Notes: a model not told the origin generated them from the letters alone. DNA of 64,000 bases from JBCAXA01 sp038749025 (GCA_038749025.1 JBCDIL010000011.1:54338-118337), one strand, 5' to 3'. Shown: positions 42,702 through 51,990, counted from the stretch's first letter. Numbers and translations: made by a program.

Positions 42702-43696
42702 TGCGGTTTTGTCGCCACACAGTGCCGGAATCGGTCGGGCTTGTTAGCACCGGCAGCGTGGTCACGATCGGTGCGTTCGACGGGTTGCACGTTGGCCACG
42801 AAACCATCGTAAATCGTGTTTGTACGCTGGCGGCTCAGCGTAAGTCGCGGGCGGTCGTGATGACCTTTGAGCCGGCTCCAAAGGCGTTCTTCGCCGGCAC
42901 GAAAGGCGATGACCGCTTGATGTGTTTCCGCCAGCGGTTCGAGCGCTTGCAGCAGCTTGGCGTCGATATGTTCTTTTGTCCTCGATTCGACGCTGAGCTT
43001 GCCAATCAATCCGCGGACGACTTCGTTCGTCACTGGCTCCTGGAGGTGTTGCATTGTCGCCATATCGTTGTTGGTGACGATTTTCGTTATGGGCGCGAGC
43101 GCACCGGTACGTTCGCGTCGTTGCGCTCGGCTGGGCAATCCTTTGGATTTGAGGTTGAGCGCACCGACAGCGTCGTCGTTGGTGGCGAACGCGTGAGTAG
43201 TACGGCTATTCGAGAAGCGCTCCGGCTTGGTCAGATCTATCGAGTCAGCGAATTTCTCGGTCGACCTTACGCCGTTGTCGACCGGGTGCGGCACGGCCAA
43301 AAGCTCGGACGGACGCTTGGCTTTCCAACCGCGAATCTATCGCTGCATCGGCGTTTAGTTCCGAGACACGGCGTATACGCGGTGCGCGTGAGTGGCGCGG
43401 GCTTGACGAATCACGCCGGGGTTGCGAGCCTCGGCACGCGTCCGACCGTTGCCGACAACGGGGCGGTCCTTCTCGAAGTCCATGTCTTGGATGTTAGCCG
43501 CGATATGTACGGACAGCGGCTGCGAGTAGAGTTTATCGACTACCTTCGTCCGGAGGCTCGGTTCGAGTCACTCGACGCGATGGTGGTCCAGATGCATAAC
43601 GACTGTGATCGGGCGCGTCACGCGTTAGCGATGGCGGGCAATGGGGAGCAAGGTAATGGCAGAAATGCAAGACGAGACGGCAGCGGCGGACAGTGA
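42701..43696 (+). CDS. ribF: Bifunctional riboflavin kinase/FAD synthetase
   Basis: GTG at 42701 follows an AGGAGAG ribosome site and gives 331 residues. The N-terminal nucleotidyl-transferase has GAFDGLHVGHE and VVGDDFRYGRERTGTF; the C-terminal flavokinase has GRTLGFPTANL. It makes FMN and FAD. It is coupled to murJ by a one-base overlap. The 3' end overlaps lspA by 41 bases, whereas in most relatives ileS stands between them. Confidence 0.96.
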   Translation: MRFCRHTVPESVGLVSTGSVVTIGAFDGLHVGHETIVNRVCTLAAQRKSRAVVMTFEPAPKAFFAGTKGDDRLMCFRQRFERLQQLGVDMFFCPRFDAELANQSADDFVRHWLLEVLHCRHIVVGDDFRYGRERTGTFASLRSAGQSFGFEVERTDSVVVGGERVSSTAIREALRLGQIYRVSEFLGRPYAVVDRVRHGQKLGRTLGFPTANLSLHRRLVPRHGVYAVRVSGAGLTNHAGVASLGTRPTVADNGAVLLEVHVLDVSRDMYGQRLRVEFIDYLRPEARFESLDAMVVQMHNDCDRARHALAMAGNGEQGNGRNARRDGSGGQ

Positions 43697-44198
43697 TGAT
43701 CGTACGGCGCTAAATTGGCTGTGGCTGAGCGGTGTTGTTATCGGGCTTGACCAGGTAAGCAAATGGCTGGTTCACACGCGCATCGATTTGGCGGATCGTA
43801 TTGTTATAAACCCGTTATTGGAGCTGACCCATCGCCATAACACCGGTGCGGCGTTTAGTTTCTTAGCAAGTCAGTCGGGCTGGCAACGTTGGTTTTTTGT
43901 TGCGCTAGCGATCGCTGTCAGCGGGTTTATCGTCGCTTGGCTACAAGGCCTTAAGAGGCATAGCCCTTGGCCGCTGGCTGCTGGATTGTCGCTGATCTTG
44001 GGTGGTGCTATTGGCAACGTCATCGATCGTATCCACCTAGGTTACGTTGTCGATTTCGTCTTGCTCGGCTACAAAGACCTTGTCTTTCCGTACGCTTTCA
44101 ACATCGCCGACGCAGCCATTAGTGTGGGTGCAGCCCTGTTAATTATCGATGCGCTGCTCGATTCGTTTGTTCGTAAAACGCCGAATACAGCAAATTGA
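43656..44198 (+). CDS. lspA: Lipoprotein signal peptidase
   Basis: The ATG at 43656, four bases after AAGG, gives 180 residues; starts at 43641 or 43665 are also possible. The catalytic Asp residues lie in GNVIDRIHLGYVVDF and in NIADAAIS, and HNTGAAFSF is present. The enzyme cleaves prolipoprotein signal peptides. The start lies inside ribF in another frame. The gene is followed directly by the convergent pilE rather than by fkpB and ispH. Confidence 0.95.
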   Translation: MAEMQDETAAADSDDRTALNWLWLSGVVIGLDQVSKWLVHTRIDLADRIVINPLLELTHRHNTGAAFSFLASQSGWQRWFFVALAIAVSGFIVAWLQGLKRHSPWPLAAGLSLILGGAIGNVIDRIHLGYVVDFVLLGYKDLVFPYAFNIADAAISVGAALLIIDALLDSFVRKTPNTAN

Positions 44199-44238
44199 GT
44201 TAGCCGACGCGCCGCAAGGCACGTCGGCAATTTCTCAA
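44194..44238. terminator. Long hairpin between lspA and pilE, candidate shared terminator
   Basis: GCCGACG at 44203-44209 pairs with CGTCGGC at 44222-44228, and an outer TTGAG/CTCAA pair lies at 44194-44198 and 44234-44238. It spans the 36-base gap between convergent genes. T-tracts are short, so efficiency is uncertain. Confidence 0.5.
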
Positions 44239-44672
44239 CGGTCCCAGCAAGTTGCCGGGCCTTGCGGTGTCGACGCAAATTCTGCGTCTTGGTTGATCGA
44301 CATCTCTTGGCAGGTGGTTGTTTCCGATGCCGCCGTGCCTTGGTAGGTAGCAACGATTTCGTATGTCGACGGCGTGGCGTTGCGAATACTTATCTCGTAC
44401 TGACCCGTCTCGGTTAAAAACGTCGCGCCACCACCGCCTCGAAGTTGTGCCATCGAATTGGCGTATGTGTTATTGGTCAACAAGAATTTCTCCTGTTCAC
44501 CGGCGTACTGAATGACAGCCGATCGACCTTCCGTACGCTGCGCTCGCAATGTGTACGCCGCGTAACTGGGGTAGCCGATGGCCGCCAACAAGGCGATGAT
44601 GACCACGACTATCATCAGCTCAAGTAGCGTGACGCCTCGCTGTTGGCCACGACGAGCGACGAAGTCTCGCAT
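44235..44672 (-). CDS. pilE: Type IV minor pilin PilE
   Basis: The 145-residue prepilin has the leader MRDFVARRGQQRG and the hydrophobic helix VTLLELMIVVVIIALLAAIG with Glu at mature position 5. Processing after Gly leaves an N-terminal Val rather than the usual Phe. Two C-terminal cysteines (TTCQEM, ATCWD) make the pilin disulfide. ATG at 44672 overlaps the TGA of pilY1 by one base; a GTG three bases earlier is possible. It is the last gene of the minor pilin operon. Confidence 0.92.
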   Translation of the reverse strand: MRDFVARRGQQRGVTLLELMIVVVIIALLAAIGYPSYAAYTLRAQRTEGRSAVIQYAGEQEKFLLTNNTYANSMAQLRGGGGATFLTETGQYEISIRNATPSTYEIVATYQGTAASETTTCQEMSINQDAEFASTPQGPATCWDR

Positions 44673-47600
44673 CACTCAACCCCTTCCTGCGTCCAGATCG
44701 TACGGATTGGGCGTAAGCACGCTGGCAGCGACGTGCAGAAGTTGGCCAGACAAACCACGGCACTCGCTGTCGATGGATCATCTTCGCAGGACGCTGGGCC
44801 GCAGATAGCGTTGCTAGGATCGTCGAGACAAATACACTCTTTGTCAGACAACTCCGGTGCGCACCCTGATGGGCGCGGCGGCAGCGGTACTGGTTGCGGC
44901 GTATCTTTGTCGCCGAAGAGAAATACCGGATCAGCCACGATACCGGTCTGGGCGAGATCTTTCGCTCGTTGGTCTTCGGACGGGTCGGCATTCGTGTCCA
45001 GCACCGGCGGTGCCGCCGTTGCGGGATCGATCCGGTACAAGCGGTTTAAACCACCGGCGGCGACACACGGGTTGTTCGACGCCGATGCTGGCGTGAAACT
45101 CGCGAAGAACGTCGTCCCTAGGAATGTGCCTGCATTTGACAAAATCTTCTCGCCCTGTGCCATCGGCAGCAGCCAGCCGCGTTCGCCGGCATTGACGACA
45201 ACCGGTGCGTTGCTGTTGCGATCAACGGTCGCAAGATCCGCTTCGCGAATGATGTTGTAGTTGTCGTAGGCGTTCTGCGACAGCGACGTGAAGATGTCCC
45301 GATCCCAGAGCGAGTAGAACCGATCGCTAACGTTCTCGTTAAGCGGCGATGCGCGATAGCCCGACCCGATCAAGATCGCGAGGAACCGATTGCCGGACTC
45401 CGGATCACGAATGAGCGCAACGTCCGGCGTTGTGAAGAAACGGCGAGTTTCGCTGAGAGGTGCGCCGGTGCCGCCATTACCCTCGGCGCCAAGTTGCGCT
45501 ATAACGCCTCCGGCAGCGTCAAAGGCGGCGCCGCCAAGCTCATTCGTAATATCAAAGCGCAGGATCTGACCGCCCATGTCGCCTGCGTAGATGCGGTCGA
45601 TGTAGCCGTCGCCAGAAATATCGATGGCGGTTAACTCGCCTGGAATAGCGCGGTTCATCGTCGCGCCGTTACGATCGACTTCCGTGGTTGCGCTGACATT
45701 GGGTACCGCGTTAGTGCCCGCAGCCCATAGCGCCTTGCCGGTCTCTAGGTCGACCATAAAGACTCGACCGCCTTCACCGTCGTCGGTAGCCGGATGGTCA
45801 ACAACATCGTGAACGGTGTCGTAACCACCGCCAAACAACAACACGATCTGTTGGCTAGCCGGTGATTGACCGAGACTCGGCGCCCGTACGCGTGCCGGTA
45901 CCGGCGGTGACCAGGTCCAGCCAAGCTGGTCCAAGTCGGTCTGATCGAGACGCCATTTCAACGTCGGCGGTTGGTTACGGTCCGTGATGTCGAGCAGATA
46001 GAGGCTTTGACCACCACGGCGCATTCCAAAAGCCAAATAGATAAAGTCTTGGCCGGCGATGATGCCGTCTTGGTTTTCATCGAAGATGATTGGCACCATG
46101 TTGCCGTCAACGCCGTAGTTTTTGTAGCGAACGGCTTGGTCTTTGAAGAGACTGTTCTGCTGCTCTAGGTATTCGAATGGCAGGAACGACCATGCTTCCA
46201 CACCCGTTTCCATATCAATCGCATGCAAGAAACCGTCGTTCGTACCGAATACAACCAGTCCTTGCGGATTTGTGGCCGTACCGCCGTAAACGATACTGGC
46301 TGGCTGCGAGTGCAGTGGATCGCCGATTTGCTGACGCAGTGTTGTCGTCGCGTCGCCGTCGATATCAGCAAGGTCGTTGCCGCGAATCCAATCGACAAGT
46401 TCCGCGACCGTCGGGTCGTTCGGTAAGCCATTGATACCGAGATCGTCGGGATCCAACGCGACGTTTTCGATCGGGGTCAGTGTCGCTGTTTCGCTGCCGT
46501 TATCGAAATTCGTGTACACGGTCCGAGCAGCGACAGCCGGCAATACGCTGGCGGCACCGCCTGCACGGACAATACCGCCGTCGGTAACGCCCGCCGGTGT
46601 CCAGAAGCTGCGGGTGCTATCAATGAACAAGCCATCGGCGCCGACCGCGTCATTGCCGAGCTGGTCAACAATTGTGCCGTCATTATCGAGCTTGTAGCGC
46701 TTCAAGTTACCCGGCCAATGCAACTGATTCGATGCTTCGAAGACGGTGAAATACAGATCGTTCAGTGTCCGGGTACGGTTAAAGCTATTGACCGACACCG
46801 AGGGCGACGTAAACGTTGTTTCCCCCGATGCTTCCAGCTCTTGAATGGTTTCCAACGCTGCGACCAAGTCCACCAAGCTGTTGGCTGGGAAGTATTGGCC
46901 CTTGCCGCGCGTCGCTGTTTCGATCATGCGGCCTTCGGCGGTCGAACCTACCGGCAACTGGAAACCAATCGTGTAAGTTGTGACGTCTGGAACGCCGGCG
47001 TCGGCTTTCGCCTTGATCAGCGTGTCATCGCCTTCATCCGGTGGTGCGAGGTAGGCGGCCAAATCGTCCATGCAAGCGCCCCCGGTGAAGACGCCACCGG
47101 TGCAGATTTCGAGGGCGGGATTACCCGTCAGACCAAACCAGTTGGTCAGGCCTGGGGCGAGGCCAGGGGTGTCGAAGTCGGAGACAGGCGCGCCATCACT
47201 CAACAGAATTTGGTAGTTATTCGTACACTCGAAACTGACCGGTGCCTCGTAACTGCCGGCACCGTCGAGCGCATCAGCATCGGTGTTTCCGGTCGTGCCG
47301 TAATTGGGTGTAGCGCCCGTCCAATACAGCGTCGATTCGTACAGCGTTTCGGACAACGGCGTAACGCCACCGGCCGGCAATGCCGCCGCCGTGTTGATCA
47401 GATCTTGCCGGTGCGTACCGTTATCGAGGTTCTCAATTGCTTCGATTACACGTCCGCCATTACCACCGTTGAAGCGCATTAGGCCGGCATTCGTGTCTTG
47501 TAGCGTGCTGTACAAGTTAACGAGTACGTCGCGCATAACCGAGTTACGCGTTTGGTTAGAGCTTGGCGGGTTGGCGACGTAGTTCAGGTAGTTACCGGTG

Positions 47601-48199
47601 TACAAGTAATACGTGATCTCGGTTGGCTGAGCACCCCAAAACACCGCTTCACTCGTGTCATTTGTCCATGGATCGCCGCTGCTGCCGCGCCGCGCATACA
47701 CCTCTGCGCCGCCGTCACCGTGGACGCCATCGTCGCGCGCGCACTCGACCATAAAGTCTTCATTCTGCTCGCTGAGTGAGTCCCAGCGCGGTGCACCTGC
47801 GCCCGATGCGGACCAGTACTGCGCCATGAGGTCCGAATACCGACCGCCGTTATCCAACGCGATGTTCGCTTGCTGGCAGACCAAATCACCACGATCGAAC
47901 CAATTAATGTTGCCTGCGCAGGTAGGCGGCGCCGTACCGTCGGTCGCGAAGTAGACATAGTTTTGGTCGCAGGCGCCCGCGTACGTCTGGCCTGGATCGT
48001 AGATCTCCTCGGTGAAGATACCGGCACCCATACTTCCTGACGTATCCGCAATAAACAGCGTGTTCGGACGGTTCTCGCGAGCAGCCGTGGTTGTCGTCGA
48101 CAAAATTTCCGTGTCGTCAGCCAGCGCCGGTTGGCCAGCGCCGATCGTCACGGCGGCCGAAGCGCCGATTAGCAAACTCTTAAACGTGATTTTGTTCAT
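44672..48199 (-). CDS. pilY1: Type IV pilus tip protein PilY1
   Basis: The 1175-residue exported protein starts with a signal peptide (cleavage near ALA|DD), then a von Willebrand A-like region with the metal-site motif DTSGSM at 52-57. The C-terminal half is the beta-propeller typical of PilY1, with calcium-loop-like segments DENQDGIIAGQD and DISGDGYIDRIYAGD. It caps the pilus with minor pilins and supports adhesion and pilus extension. An RGD tripeptide is at 103-105 in the N-terminal half. The C-terminal tail is Cys-rich. Confidence 0.95.
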   Translation of the reverse strand: MNKITFKSLLIGASAAVTIGAGQPALADDTEILSTTTTAARENRPNTLFIADTSGSMGAGIFTEEIYDPGQTYAGACDQNYVYFATDGTAPPTCAGNINWFDRGDLVCQQANIALDNGGRYSDLMAQYWSASGAGAPRWDSLSEQNEDFMVECARDDGVHGDGGAEVYARRGSSGDPWTNDTSEAVFWGAQPTEITYYLYTGNYLNYVANPPSSNQTRNSVMRDVLVNLYSTLQDTNAGLMRFNGGNGGRVIEAIENLDNGTHRQDLINTAAALPAGGVTPLSETLYESTLYWTGATPNYGTTGNTDADALDGAGSYEAPVSFECTNNYQILLSDGAPVSDFDTPGLAPGLTNWFGLTGNPALEICTGGVFTGGACMDDLAAYLAPPDEGDDTLIKAKADAGVPDVTTYTIGFQLPVGSTAEGRMIETATRGKGQYFPANSLVDLVAALETIQELEASGETTFTSPSVSVNSFNRTRTLNDLYFTVFEASNQLHWPGNLKRYKLDNDGTIVDQLGNDAVGADGLFIDSTRSFWTPAGVTDGGIVRAGGAASVLPAVAARTVYTNFDNGSETATLTPIENVALDPDDLGINGLPNDPTVAELVDWIRGNDLADIDGDATTTLRQQIGDPLHSQPASIVYGGTATNPQGLVVFGTNDGFLHAIDMETGVEAWSFLPFEYLEQQNSLFKDQAVRYKNYGVDGNMVPIIFDENQDGIIAGQDFIYLAFGMRRGGQSLYLLDITDRNQPPTLKWRLDQTDLDQLGWTWSPPVPARVRAPSLGQSPASQQIVLLFGGGYDTVHDVVDHPATDDGEGGRVFMVDLETGKALWAAGTNAVPNVSATTEVDRNGATMNRAIPGELTAIDISGDGYIDRIYAGDMGGQILRFDITNELGGAAFDAAGGVIAQLGAEGNGGTGAPLSETRRFFTTPDVALIRDPESGNRFLAILIGSGYRASPLNENVSDRFYSLWDRDIFTSLSQNAYDNYNIIREADLATVDRNSNAPVVVNAGERGWLLPMAQGEKILSNAGTFLGTTFFASFTPASASNNPCVAAGGLNRLYRIDPATAAPPVLDTNADPSEDQRAKDLAQTGIVADPVFLFGDKDTPQPVPLPPRPSGCAPELSDKECICLDDPSNAICGPASCEDDPSTASAVVCLANFCTSLPACLRPIRTIWTQEGVE

Positions 48200-48243
48200 C
48201 GTTCAATACTCTTGAATTCGTGGGGCCGTAGGGGGTGCGGCGC

Positions 48244-48567
48244 TTATAGATCCAGTGCGATGGCTGTTACGAGACGAGTCTCGATGTCGTAAAAGACAAC
48301 GAATACGCCTTGCGAATCGCGCGCCGCCGGCATGGCGGCAGACAACCGTTCCAAGCTTGTTGCCGCGCCGTTTAGCCGGTAGCGAGTACTCGCCGTGACC
48401 CGGTGAGTGAACGTCTCGCACCTATCGCATTCGCGCACAATGACCGAACCGCTGATACTGCCCGGTAACTGGATTAAGCCTGCTTCGACTTCGTAGGCCC
48501 ATTCGTCCGCCTGTGCGATCGATGTCATTAGTGCCAAAAAGCCGGCTGCAATCAGTCGTAGTTTCAT
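48244..48567 (-). CDS. Small exported CxxC protein inside the minor pilin operon
   Basis: ATG at 48567 with an AAGGAT site gives 107 residues; a TTG five codons earlier is less likely. The signal peptide is clear (LRLIAAGFLALMTSIAQA|DE). The mature part has a CxxC motif (RECDRCETF) and ends VFYDIETRLVTAIALDL. I do not recognise the family. It lies between pilX and pilY1, with 44 bases to pilY1, where no gene is found in Pseudomonas (PilY2 sits after PilY1 there). A periplasmic accessory to pilus-tip assembly is plausible. Confidence 0.8.
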   Translation of the reverse strand: MKLRLIAAGFLALMTSIAQADEWAYEVEAGLIQLPGSISGSVIVRECDRCETFTHRVTASTRYRLNGAATSLERLSAAMPAARDSQGVFVVFYDIETRLVTAIALDL

Positions 48568-48608
48568 CGTCTTATCCTTCAAAAATTCTTGGGCTCGCTC
48601 GCGGTCGG

Positions 48609-49115
48609 TTACGGTGCTGTTGGAGCGCCGAAGGTCGGACTACGTGGGGCGATGTGGTAGAAGCCTTGGCGGTGGCGCGATGTCGCGCCACGCGTCGCCT
48701 CAGCATCGGCCCGCGCGTCGTAGTGCAGAGCTTCAAACGTATTCATCGACGTCGTTGCATCCGTCTCTAGAACCGGTGCTGTCGTTTGGAAGACAACCGT
48801 TGTTTCAACGGTCGAAACCGGCGTGACCCCATCTTTAGCAACGGCGACGGCACGCCGTGGGATTGTCACGCCGGCAGCGGTCAAATCCCATTCGGTGTCG
48901 GGGCGCGACAAAGCCTCTTCAATGCCGCTCTCGGCCGCTTGGAACGCGCTTTCAAAGTACTGTGCGTTTTGTGCCAATGCCAATTCGGTTGTCGCCGTGT
49001 TCATGCCGGAAATGGCGAGTACCGTCAGTACCATCAGCAAAATCATGCCGACGACGAGTGCGGCACCCGATTGGTTTTTTCGCAGAGCTACGCTACGCAT
49101 GGTTAGAGCCCTCAT
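48609..49115 (-). CDS. pilX: Type IV minor pilin PilX
   Basis: The 168-residue protein has the PilX N-terminus: a short basic leader, then SGAALVVGMILLMVLTVLAI and a helical MNTATTELALAQNAQ with AAESGIEEAL. As in other PilX, Glu5 is absent. The ATG overlaps the pilW stop by one base. PilX is part of the priming complex with PilV, PilW and PilY1. Confidence 0.9.
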   Translation of the reverse strand: MRALTMRSVALRKNQSGAALVVGMILLMVLTVLAISGMNTATTELALAQNAQYFESAFQAAESGIEEALSRPDTEWDLTAAGVTIPRRAVAVAKDGVTPVSTVETTVVFQTTAPVLETDATTSMNTFEALHYDARADAEATRGATSRHRQGFYHIAPRSPTFGAPTAP

Positions 49116-50086
49116 TACAGCCGCGCGTTGTGAAGCAGAATGGTTTTGGAAACGAGTAGGCGGCGGAAGCGGTCGTTAAAAACGCCCAAGTCCACATCGC
49201 CGAAGGTGAAATTACGGTTATCCGCAACACCGGTCTCTTGTGCTTGGGCGCGCACCAGTAACCAGATGCGAGCGGTCAAAACACGTGTGCCGGCAATAAA
49301 GCCGGGATCGGCCGGATCAATTAACGCGCTATCGGGGTCGACATAGCGATCGACCGAGTTATCGCCGTCGGTATCGAGGCCAAACTGAATCTGCATGTTT
49401 TCGACGCCCGGTGCGACTTCTTCGTCTTCGATAACCGGTGCACCACCGACGTCACGCAATACCTTGCGGCGTAGTGACGGGTAGTTGGGGAAAAGATCGG
49501 ATCGCTGCGCGACGTAAAATGCGTTTACCGAGACATCGAAAGTGGCTTCTGCGATACCGCCACCGAGTACCGGTTCGTTACCGTCGTCAAACAGCACACC
49601 GTTTACCCGTGAGCTACGGATCTGCAAGCGACCGGGGGTCGGCGCTGCCGTATCAACGCTCGCGTGGCGCGTGATCAATACATCCGAGTTGTTTTGCGCC
49701 GGGTGCGTTGGAGCGCAACCGAGGGTGTAACCGTTGTTCTCGCCTTCGACCGAGCGCTCAAGATCCCAAGCCCAACCAGGGCCGCAGTTGCCGGCCGGCG
49801 TAATCAAGCCAGACGGATTCGGATCGGCGTCGGTGCGAGCACCGGCGATATCGCCCCAGCGACTGGTTTGGCCCCAGTAACTGCTTAAGCGTATATGCGG
49901 CTCGATGACATCCAAGGCAAACTGCGCGTTTTCTTGGACGCGCGCCAGCTGTTCGTTACTGATGTAGGTCGCCCGGTTCTGCGTGTACACGGTGAGGGCG
50001 CCGATGATCAAGAAAGACCCGATCGCCAGCGATACCAGCAGTTCGACGAGGCTAAGGCCGGCTTGTTGAGTGGCTGACTTATGCAT
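49115..50086 (-). CDS. pilW: Type IV minor pilin PilW
   Basis: The 323-residue prepilin has QAGLSLVELLVSLAIGSFLI with Glu5 after the Gly cleavage site, and a long globular domain of PilW type (PHIRLSSYWGQT near 75-86). It starts three bases after pilV ends and overlaps pilX by one base, so it is translated with both. Confidence 0.92.
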   Translation of the reverse strand: MHKSATQQAGLSLVELLVSLAIGSFLIIGALTVYTQNRATYISNEQLARVQENAQFALDVIEPHIRLSSYWGQTSRWGDIAGARTDADPNPSGLITPAGNCGPGWAWDLERSVEGENNGYTLGCAPTHPAQNNSDVLITRHASVDTAAPTPGRLQIRSSRVNGVLFDDGNEPVLGGGIAEATFDVSVNAFYVAQRSDLFPNYPSLRRKVLRDVGGAPVIEDEEVAPGVENMQIQFGLDTDGDNSVDRYVDPDSALIDPADPGFIAGTRVLTARIWLLVRAQAQETGVADNRNFTFGDVDLGVFNDRFRRLLVSKTILLHNARL

Positions 50087-50089
50087 CGC

Positions 50090-50551
50090 TTAAAACTCCA
50101 CCGCGCCGAACACGATTTCGTAGGATGGGTTCTCGCCGGCTTCGGGCCATGTAATTCGCACCGTATACGTCGGTGGCTGGCCGACGATCGAGTCGTCATA
50201 CCGAACAGCGACGTCGGTGCCAGGCGGCATGGCGAGATCGCGTTGCTGGTTCCACGACCAAATGTCGTAGTTAGCGAGATCCGCTGGCGTGCAGGCGTTC
50301 GCGTCTGTGCAGTTAGTGTTCGCGCCGCCACCGATGTACGTGATTCCGCCCAACGGGTTGGCGCGGATGCGGTCGGCGACATCACTCGCGAGCGTGACCG
50401 CTTGAGTGCGAAGTTGCGAGGTGCGGCCGGCCTGCAAGCTGTGTACATACATGCCCGCGATGCCGAGCATACCGATCGCCATGACCACCATGGCAACCAA
50501 CACTTCTATCAGTGTAAAGCCGCGCTGACGTTTTCCGATTAACGAATGCAT
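50090..50551 (-). CDS. pilV: Type IV minor pilin PilV
   Basis: ATG at 50551 gives 153 residues (a TTG at 50581 would extend into fimU). The prepilin motif QRGFTLIEVLVAMVVMAIG is complete with Glu5, followed by AGMYVHSLQAGRTSQLRTQA, typical of PilV. It is 15 bases downstream of fimU. Confidence 0.92.
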   Translation of the reverse strand: MHSLIGKRQRGFTLIEVLVAMVVMAIGMLGIAGMYVHSLQAGRTSQLRTQAVTLASDVADRIRANPLGGITYIGGGANTNCTDANACTPADLANYDIWSWNQQRDLAMPPGTDVAVRYDDSIVGQPPTYTVRITWPEAGENPSYEIVFGAVEF

Positions 50552-50565
50552 GGGGTTTCGCTCGC

Positions 50566-51222
50566 TTACAAAATCGGGCAATTGAGGTTATTGGCGGCGT
50601 CGCCGCAAACCGTATTGATTAGCGCGGGATCACGAATCACCTGAGGGCGCCCCGCCGCCGTGATCGTGACGATTCGCGCCGTTGATACGCCGCCGGCGAT
50701 GCCAACATTGCCGCGCGTGTCATAAATGTACGCGGCGGCAAGGGGGTCGCCGTTCGCGCCGACGACACCGCGACCAAAGCCGGTCGCCCGGAAGGAGAAA
50801 TAATGTGAGCCGCTATTGGTCGCAATCTTGATGTTGTTCGCGTCGTCCGGATCGGCGTCGTTGCCCGAAATACGGCCCGCGCGGCGGAGAATTTCGTCGT
50901 CGGCGGCATCGAAGCGCAGATCGCCGTCCTCATCGACAAACGCCATCCACGATTGGTGCCACGGAAAGGCGTTTGAGCAGTCGATATTGCCATTGCCGTC
51001 ATTCGGGTTGACGGTGCAGACAGTCACGTTCGTTTTGCGCTTGATCGCCTCGGTGCGGGCCATCGACAACACGGCGAGCATGTCGTTTGAGGCAGCGACC
51101 ATGCGATTGTTGAGCTGGAACTGGCGCAGGTTCGGCAAGCCGAAGCCAATAATTACTCCCGCCACCGCGACCGTGACCAACAATTCGTACAGGGTGAAAC
51201 CCTGCTGTGCTTTTTTGTCCAT
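50566..51222 (-). CDS. fimU: GspH/FimT-type pseudopilin, FimU position
   Basis: The 218-residue protein has the prepilin motif QQGFTLYELLVTVAVAGVII with Glu5 and the MARTEAIKR helix of GspH/FimT pseudopilins. Two conserved cysteines (VCTV, IDCSN) follow. It stands where FimU does in Pseudomonas, between FimT and PilV. The assignment to FimU rests on position and family. Confidence 0.85.
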   Translation of the reverse strand: MDKKAQQGFTLYELLVTVAVAGVIIGFGLPNLRQFQLNNRMVAASNDMLAVLSMARTEAIKRKTNVTVCTVNPNDGNGNIDCSNAFPWHQSWMAFVDEDGDLRFDAADDEILRRAGRISGNDADPDDANNIKIATNSGSHYFSFRATGFGRGVVGANGDPLAAAYIYDTRGNVGIAGGVSTARIVTITAAGRPQVIRDPALINTVCGDAANNLNCPIL

Positions 51223-51327
51223 GGCGCCACGTTAGCAGCGTCGTCGCCAGACGCCAGAATCGCCGACGAGCGGCTGATCCTGGCCGATAAGTGGTCTCGC
51301 GGCGGCCGGCGATGCGCCGCGGCGCCG

Positions 51328-51867
51328 TTAGCGGCAGGGGAGTCGAGCGGCGACATCGCTCGCCGGGCGGGCTCTCGGGCGGCCGGTATAACTCACAATA
51401 AGCGCGCGGCCTTGGCCGCGACCGTGTCGATCACACGCGACCAACGTGCCATTGGTGGCCCGAAATCGCCGGGTCCGGACAGCGAAATGGTGCCGATTCG
51501 CGACGATGGTCAGGGTCGGATCGACGCGCCGGGCGAGCAGTCGTTGCTCGTTAGCTTGGCGCTGTGGCGGCGCGGTGCGCTGCGATTCGACATAAAGCAA
51601 CCACCCCGTTGACCAATCGCCGTCGGCTCGGCATTGCTGCGAGTCGCTCGACGGGCACAATACAACGTGAACATTGCGGGTAATCGACTCGCGGCGGGCC
51701 AAATGCAGTGCATGGTGCAGAGCGTTGATTTCGGTGCGCGCGCGAAGGCTGGCTTGCCACGCGCCGAGGCCGGGCAAGGCCACAGCGATTAGCGTGCCAG
51801 CAACGGCAATGGTGATGGCCAGCTCGATGGCGCTAAAGCCGCGAGCAGCGACGGTTGGGCGAGGCAT
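51328..51867 (-). CDS. fimT: GspH/FimT-type pseudopilin, FimT position
   Basis: ATG at 51867 gives 179 residues with ARGFSAIELAITIAVAGTLI, a prepilin motif with Glu5, and the LARRESITRN helix of GspH/FimT. It is the first gene of the pilin operon. It differs from the FimU-like protein in a basic, Arg-rich C-terminal half. The gap of 105 bases to fimU holds nothing recognisable. Confidence 0.85.
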   Translation of the reverse strand: MPRPTVAARGFSAIELAITIAVAGTLIAVALPGLGAWQASLRARTEINALHHALHLARRESITRNVHVVLCPSSDSQQCRADGDWSTGWLLYVESQRTAPPQRQANEQRLLARRVDPTLTIVANRHHFAVRTRRFRATNGTLVACDRHGRGQGRALIVSYTGRPRARPASDVAARLPCR

Positions 51868-51990
51868 AGCACCAGTCTGACCGATGCCACGGGTCATTAG
51901 AGCAGCGCAATTGGCGCGATTATCGTGACATTCACCACACGCAAGTGATACGCATTCGCATTTAATGTACTGCCTTGCTACGATTTGCGT

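Noticed and set aside
46718..47482. 254-codon plus-strand frame opposite pilY1
   Set aside because: It is antisense to a conserved long gene and lacks any signal or domain.
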